A DNA stretch of 64,000 nucleotides from an uncultured Prevotellaceae bacterium (lineage in GTDB: Bacteria > Bacteroidota > Bacteroidia > Bacteroidales > Bacteroidaceae). The notes under the pieces are model-generated. The model was given only the letters and a program-made list of their open reading frames with translations, searched no databases and was not told the origin of the DNA. Position numbers and translations under genes: made by a program. This document shows positions 60,909 through 64,000 of this stretch, piece after piece; position 1 is the stretch's first letter; the number at the start of each line of letters is the position of its first letter. The DNA is taken from the NCBI GenBank assembly GCA_900318775.1, contig ONLY01000004.1:62001-126000 (forward strand). The letters run 5' to 3'.

Positions 60909-62102
60909 ATGGCAACATTTAGGTCGATAAAAGAACTGACACGTGCACTTCAGCAAGGCTCAAAACTGCTGAGCAATATGTTCTTGCAGCGCAAGACGAT
61001 TGCCGTGAAGTATGATGATGCACTTGATACCCTGGATGGAGACGAGAATAAGCTGAAACACCTTATCACCTTTGGGGTAATTGTGCAGACGGGCGACTCT
61101 CTGGAACTGGACGATGCCTACCAGCGATTTTTCGAGGAGGTCTTGGCAGTGAATGAGGACATCAACATTTCATCTGTCAAGATGTACATTGACAAGTTGA
61201 ACCTTGGTATCAGTTCTTATCTCGCAGCAGAGAACAATGTCCGCCGTGAGAGTTTCATGAGAGAAATTCGCCAGACATTCAAGAGCATCGACAATGCCAC
61301 CCGAAGAAATGTGATTGACCTGAAACGCATCGTCGATGATACCTACAAACAGGAGCCCAACTTTAAAATCAAGGAACTGCGCTTGAAGGATTTTGACGAG
61401 AAAGCGCGCTTGATAGGCGAACTGATACGCCAGACGGAGCACGTGATAGACGAGCAGACCATTTTCTTTTCGAGTGTATCCGACTATGGGCTGAAACAGA
61501 CTGTCAGCGAGGTTCGTGATGGTTTGCGTGAGTCTGCTCACGGATTGATAGCCATCACCGCTCAGATTATAGAATACCTGAACCGCATAGAATATCAGAG
61601 CCGACTGGTGAAGCGTGTGCGACAGCTGAAATACCTGCGCGACCAGTTCATGATAGAGCAGGCAACCAACGTGAAGGAGGTAATGGCGCAGACCAATACC
61701 GTCTGGATGGAGAGCAAGCCCAAGTATGTTACCCGAGTGTCTCTGGATTTCCTTCGCAATGAAGATGCCGCCCTTGAGATACTGGACAACATCAGAAAGC
61801 GCCTGTCGAAGAAGGCAAACATCAAGTCGAGGCTTGCGGAAAAGATTGACGAGAGTTATCTGGAAGAACAAACTGAAACGGCAAGAGCCTTCAATCATCA
61901 GGAACTGCTGAATGGTTTCCTAGCACAAAGCAGCGACTTGTTCTACTACCTTTGGAACTACTCATTCACGGAAACACTAGATAAAGAACTGCGCTTAGTG
62001 CTATTCCTTCAGATGGCATCTCAGTATCCAGAACAAATGCGTTTCACAACAGAGACAAAGACAATTGAGAATATAGAATACCCCATAATATATCCGCGAT
62101 GA
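60909..62102 (+). CDS. jetA: Wadjet JetA-like kleisin (MukF-type) subunit
   Basis: A 397-residue, mainly helical protein starting MATFRSIKELTRALQQGSKL, with winged-helix-like ends and a long helical middle (about 85-300). The identity comes from its place as the first gene of a three-gene overlapping set with a MukE-like protein and an SMC-like ATPase. JetA is the kleisin that bridges the SMC heads in Wadjet complexes, which cut circular plasmid DNA. It ends with ATGA at 62099-62102, coupling it to jetB. No promoter was clear in the 18 bases upstream; transcription may come from the rhuM side. Confidence 0.85.
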   Translation: MATFRSIKELTRALQQGSKLLSNMFLQRKTIAVKYDDALDTLDGDENKLKHLITFGVIVQTGDSLELDDAYQRFFEEVLAVNEDINISSVKMYIDKLNLGISSYLAAENNVRRESFMREIRQTFKSIDNATRRNVIDLKRIVDDTYKQEPNFKIKELRLKDFDEKARLIGELIRQTEHVIDEQTIFFSSVSDYGLKQTVSEVRDGLRESAHGLIAITAQIIEYLNRIEYQSRLVKRVRQLKYLRDQFMIEQATNVKEVMAQTNTVWMESKPKYVTRVSLDFLRNEDAALEILDNIRKRLSKKANIKSRLAEKIDESYLEEQTETARAFNHQELLNGFLAQSSDLFYYLWNYSFTETLDKELRLVLFLQMASQYPEQMRFTTETKTIENIEYPIIYPR

Positions 62103-62650
62103 AATATACAAGTGAAGTTTTCCAGCGCCTCAGTCGAGGGCAGTTCATATCGAGCAATAGCATCGATGCTGATACTCGTGCCATCTACAACGATATTGAA
62201 GAGAACCAGCAGGAGTATGAAGACTATTTCGGCAAAATAGACTTTCAACTCAGCTGTGGTGACGGTTTCTACTATTTCAGCCGCAAGGAAGCCAAGGTAA
62301 TAATTGAAAACAAGCTACAGGCGCTATTCTCGTGGATTGACTATTTGGACTTTCTGAAGACATACGATACAGCATTTGATGCTGGCACCCAGTTTAGTCT
62401 TGTACAGATGGAGGTGAGACTTGCCACCATACCGGGGTTGAAAGAGAAATTGACACAGATGTTTCCAGACAAAACGTCGAACCGCCAAAAACTGGAGGCA
62501 CTTGCTGGAGCCCTGGAGAACATGGGCTTTGCAGAACTAGTAAATGAGGAAGATGGTACCTATCAGGTGACCAATGCTTTCCATTACATTGAACAAATCA
62601 TTCTTTGTATTAACATAGACGAAGACGTAAAAGATGAGATACCTCAATAA
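62099..62650 (+). CDS. jetB: Wadjet JetB-like (MukE-type) subunit
   Basis: A 183-residue protein (SEVFQRLSRGQFISSNSIDA, then a helix-turn-helix-like DYLDFLKTYDTAF and a C-terminal winged region NMGFAELVNEEDGTYQV). Size and position fit the KITE/MukE-like subunit that binds the kleisin in bacterial condensins. It overlaps jetA by 4 bases and jetC by 17, so the three proteins are made in a fixed ratio. Confidence 0.85.
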   Translation: MKYTSEVFQRLSRGQFISSNSIDADTRAIYNDIEENQQEYEDYFGKIDFQLSCGDGFYYFSRKEAKVIIENKLQALFSWIDYLDFLKTYDTAFDAGTQFSLVQMEVRLATIPGLKEKLTQMFPDKTSNRQKLEALAGALENMGFAELVNEEDGTYQVTNAFHYIEQIILCINIDEDVKDEIPQ

Positions 62651-64000
62651 GATCATATTCATCAACAGTGCCCACGTGCCATACGCAGAGATCAAACTCG
62701 ATGGCAACGTACATTTCATCGGTACACAGGGTGTGGGTAAATCCACTCTGCTTCGTGCAATCTTGTTCTTCTACAATGTGGACAAGAGCAAGCTGGGCAT
62801 CAAAACGCAAGCTGGTCAGAAAGGCTACGATGAATTCTACTTGCCTCACCAGAATTCGTACATCATTTATGAAGTGTGTCGCGAGACTGGAAAGTTCTTC
62901 GTTATGACCTTCTTGTCACATGGACGTACCGCCTTCCGAATTGTAGATTGTGCCTACGACAAGCGGTTCTTTTTGGAAGAAGATGGTAGCGTTCGTTATG
63001 AATGGGGGCGCATCAGTGAACAAATAGGTGCAAGGGTGTATAAGAGCAACATCATTCGCGGTTATGAGGAATTCCGCGACATCATCTATGGCAACAGCCA
63101 GCAGGTAGCGAAGGAACATCGCAGGTTCTCGCTGATGGAGAGTGCGAAATACCGTCAGGTTCCGCTGACCATACAGAACATCTTCCTGAACCAAAGTCTG
63201 GAATCGCGTGTCATCAAGGACACCATCATCGACTCGATGGACTTTGCTGGCGACGAGATTGACTTGAACCGCTATCGCGAGGAGGTGAAAAACTTCCGTC
63301 AACAATATGAGGACATTTGGAAATGGTATAAAGTTGAAAGGAATGGCAAGGTGAAGGTGAAGACGGATGCCGATGCCGTTATAGAGAATTATACGGATTA
63401 CGAATTTGTTCGTAAATTGATTACAGAACTCTGTGGTCAGTTCAACTACGCACTGGGACGTGACACCAATCGATTGCCTGTATTGGCTGAGAAAGAGTCA
63501 AATTGCAGCACGGAACTCTCTCGGCAGAAGCGCTTATTAGGTGAAGAAGAAGGAAAACACAAAGCAGAGACCGCAAAACTCAATCAAGAGGACGGAGCCT
63601 TAAAATTCTTCCTTGATCAGGTGAAAACAAAACGCCAACACTATGCGGAAATCGGTATAGAAAAGATTGTCGAGCGCATCGGGAAGGAAGGCGAACTGAA
63701 GATTCAACAGCAGAGTCTGACACATCAGGAAGAGGCCCTGACAAGCAAGAACCAAAGCGTGAAATCTAAGTATGATGTGTTGATACAGGAGGTTGACAAC
63801 CAATTGCGTGAGTATGATCTTCAATGCCAGAAACAGCTCAACGACTTAGACAGACAGCGTATAGAAGTAGAAAGCCGCTTACAGTTAGAAATCAATGGAA
63901 AGGTAGAGAATACGAGAAGTCTGTATGAGCAGAAGTTAACAGACAATCAGAAATTATTGGACGATGCCCGTACATCAGAGAATGACATCAAACTGCAAAC
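62634..64000 (+). CDS. jetC: Wadjet JetC-like SMC/MukB-type ATPase (partial)
   Basis: The first 455 residues of an SMC-like motor, running off the window. Walker A is GTQGVGKST at 30-38, followed by SLESRVIKDTIIDSMDFAGD near 182-201. From about 280 onward a long coiled coil begins (for example KSKYDVLIQEVDNQLREYDL). In Wadjet the SMC dimer extrudes DNA loops and hands circular DNA to the JetD nuclease; jetD is expected beyond position 64000. It begins inside the end of jetB. Confidence 0.87.
   Translation, partial: MRYLNKIIFINSAHVPYAEIKLDGNVHFIGTQGVGKSTLLRAILFFYNVDKSKLGIKTQAGQKGYDEFYLPHQNSYIIYEVCRETGKFFVMTFLSHGRTAFRIVDCAYDKRFFLEEDGSVRYEWGRISEQIGARVYKSNIIRGYEEFRDIIYGNSQQVAKEHRRFSLMESAKYRQVPLTIQNIFLNQSLESRVIKDTIIDSMDFAGDEIDLNRYREEVKNFRQQYEDIWKWYKVERNGKVKVKTDADAVIENYTDYEFVRKLITELCGQFNYALGRDTNRLPVLAEKESNCSTELSRQKRLLGEEEGKHKAETAKLNQEDGALKFFLDQVKTKRQHYAEIGIEKIVERIGKEGELKIQQQSLTHQEEALTSKNQSVKSKYDVLIQEVDNQLREYDLQCQKQLNDLDRQRIEVESRLQLEINGKVENTRSLYEQKLTDNQKLLDDARTSENDIKLQ

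Noticed and set aside
60745-60930. 61-codon open frame between rhuM and jetA
   Set aside because: Another frame (60693-60890) in the same place has convincing protein composition; this one overlaps the jetA start.

Overview
The window looks like a chromosomal segment of a gut or oral Bacteroidales bacterium, most likely Prevotella or a close relative. Four things in the sequence point there. Promoters follow the Bacteroidetes pattern (TTTG, about 19 bases, then TAnnTTTG, often TACCTTTGCA or TATCTTTGC), and Shine-Dalgarno sites are mostly absent. Polysaccharide-degrading enzymes sit next to propeller/AraC regulators. There is a cysteine-less PurF-like protein and SusR/HTCS-style membrane regulators. 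Several large secreted proteins end in the same short tail (Y-x-L-x-G, then KG and a basic end). Strain identity cannot be fixed from sequence alone.

Layout. (1) 1-2202: hsdM and a partial hsdS of a type I restriction-modification system, followed by a 737-base non-coding stretch (2203-2939) with several palindromes. (2) 2940-25418: mostly housekeeping genes. They include an omega-amidase with a YfhO membrane protein, a 5'-nucleotidase, gltX-waaA, a YjjG-type phosphatase, the operon birA-queA-NUDIX-SGNH esterase-DUF4380, a sensor kinase followed by a methyltransferase-like remnant, a cobalamin adenosyltransferase, a nucleoside hydrolase and a PurF paralogue. The region ends with a two-gene AAA ATPase/DUF4435 pair that resembles a defence module. 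(3) 25521-50502: a carbohydrate-degradation region without a susC/susD pair. It has a GH51 arabinofuranosidase, a GH10 xylanase with two CBM6-like modules, a large GH30-like enzyme, a GH31 alpha-glycosidase, a 1008-residue secreted protein and two membrane-spanning regulators with AraC-type output but no kinase. tyrS, serB, a HAD lipoprotein, a TMEM43-like protein and a metallo-hydrolase are interspersed. (4) 50667-52946: two transporter-type membrane proteins. (5) 53115-64000: a defence island. It holds an 11-bp-period tandem repeat and a second ATPase/TOPRIM-like pair. Next come an XRE regulator with an AlbA_2/HATPase protein and a shrunken copy of that protein, then the stump of a C5 DNA methyltransferase, a short nuclease-like fragment and an intact HNH endonuclease. 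It ends with a truncated RhuM joined to the tail of another gene, and the first three genes of a Wadjet-type (JetABC) condensin system that runs off the window end.

How the genes may work together. The GH51, GH10, GH30-like and GH31 enzymes together would strip and depolymerise arabinoxylan or related hemicellulose, and the two kinase-less regulators are the obvious candidates to sense the products. Two candidate operators were found: four AATCAAC boxes exactly 22 bp apart in front of the GH31 gene, and two TTTGTTACAT boxes 21 bp apart in the divergent region in front of the 1008-residue protein. The defence island shows gene turnover: complete systems lie beside remnants of deleted ones.

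The least explained signal is a family of three short non-coding elements near 2637, 30315 and 44254. Each has three palindromes of 17-19 bp at a 23-24 bp period. Their outer flanks are similar, but the palindrome sequence is completely different in one copy.
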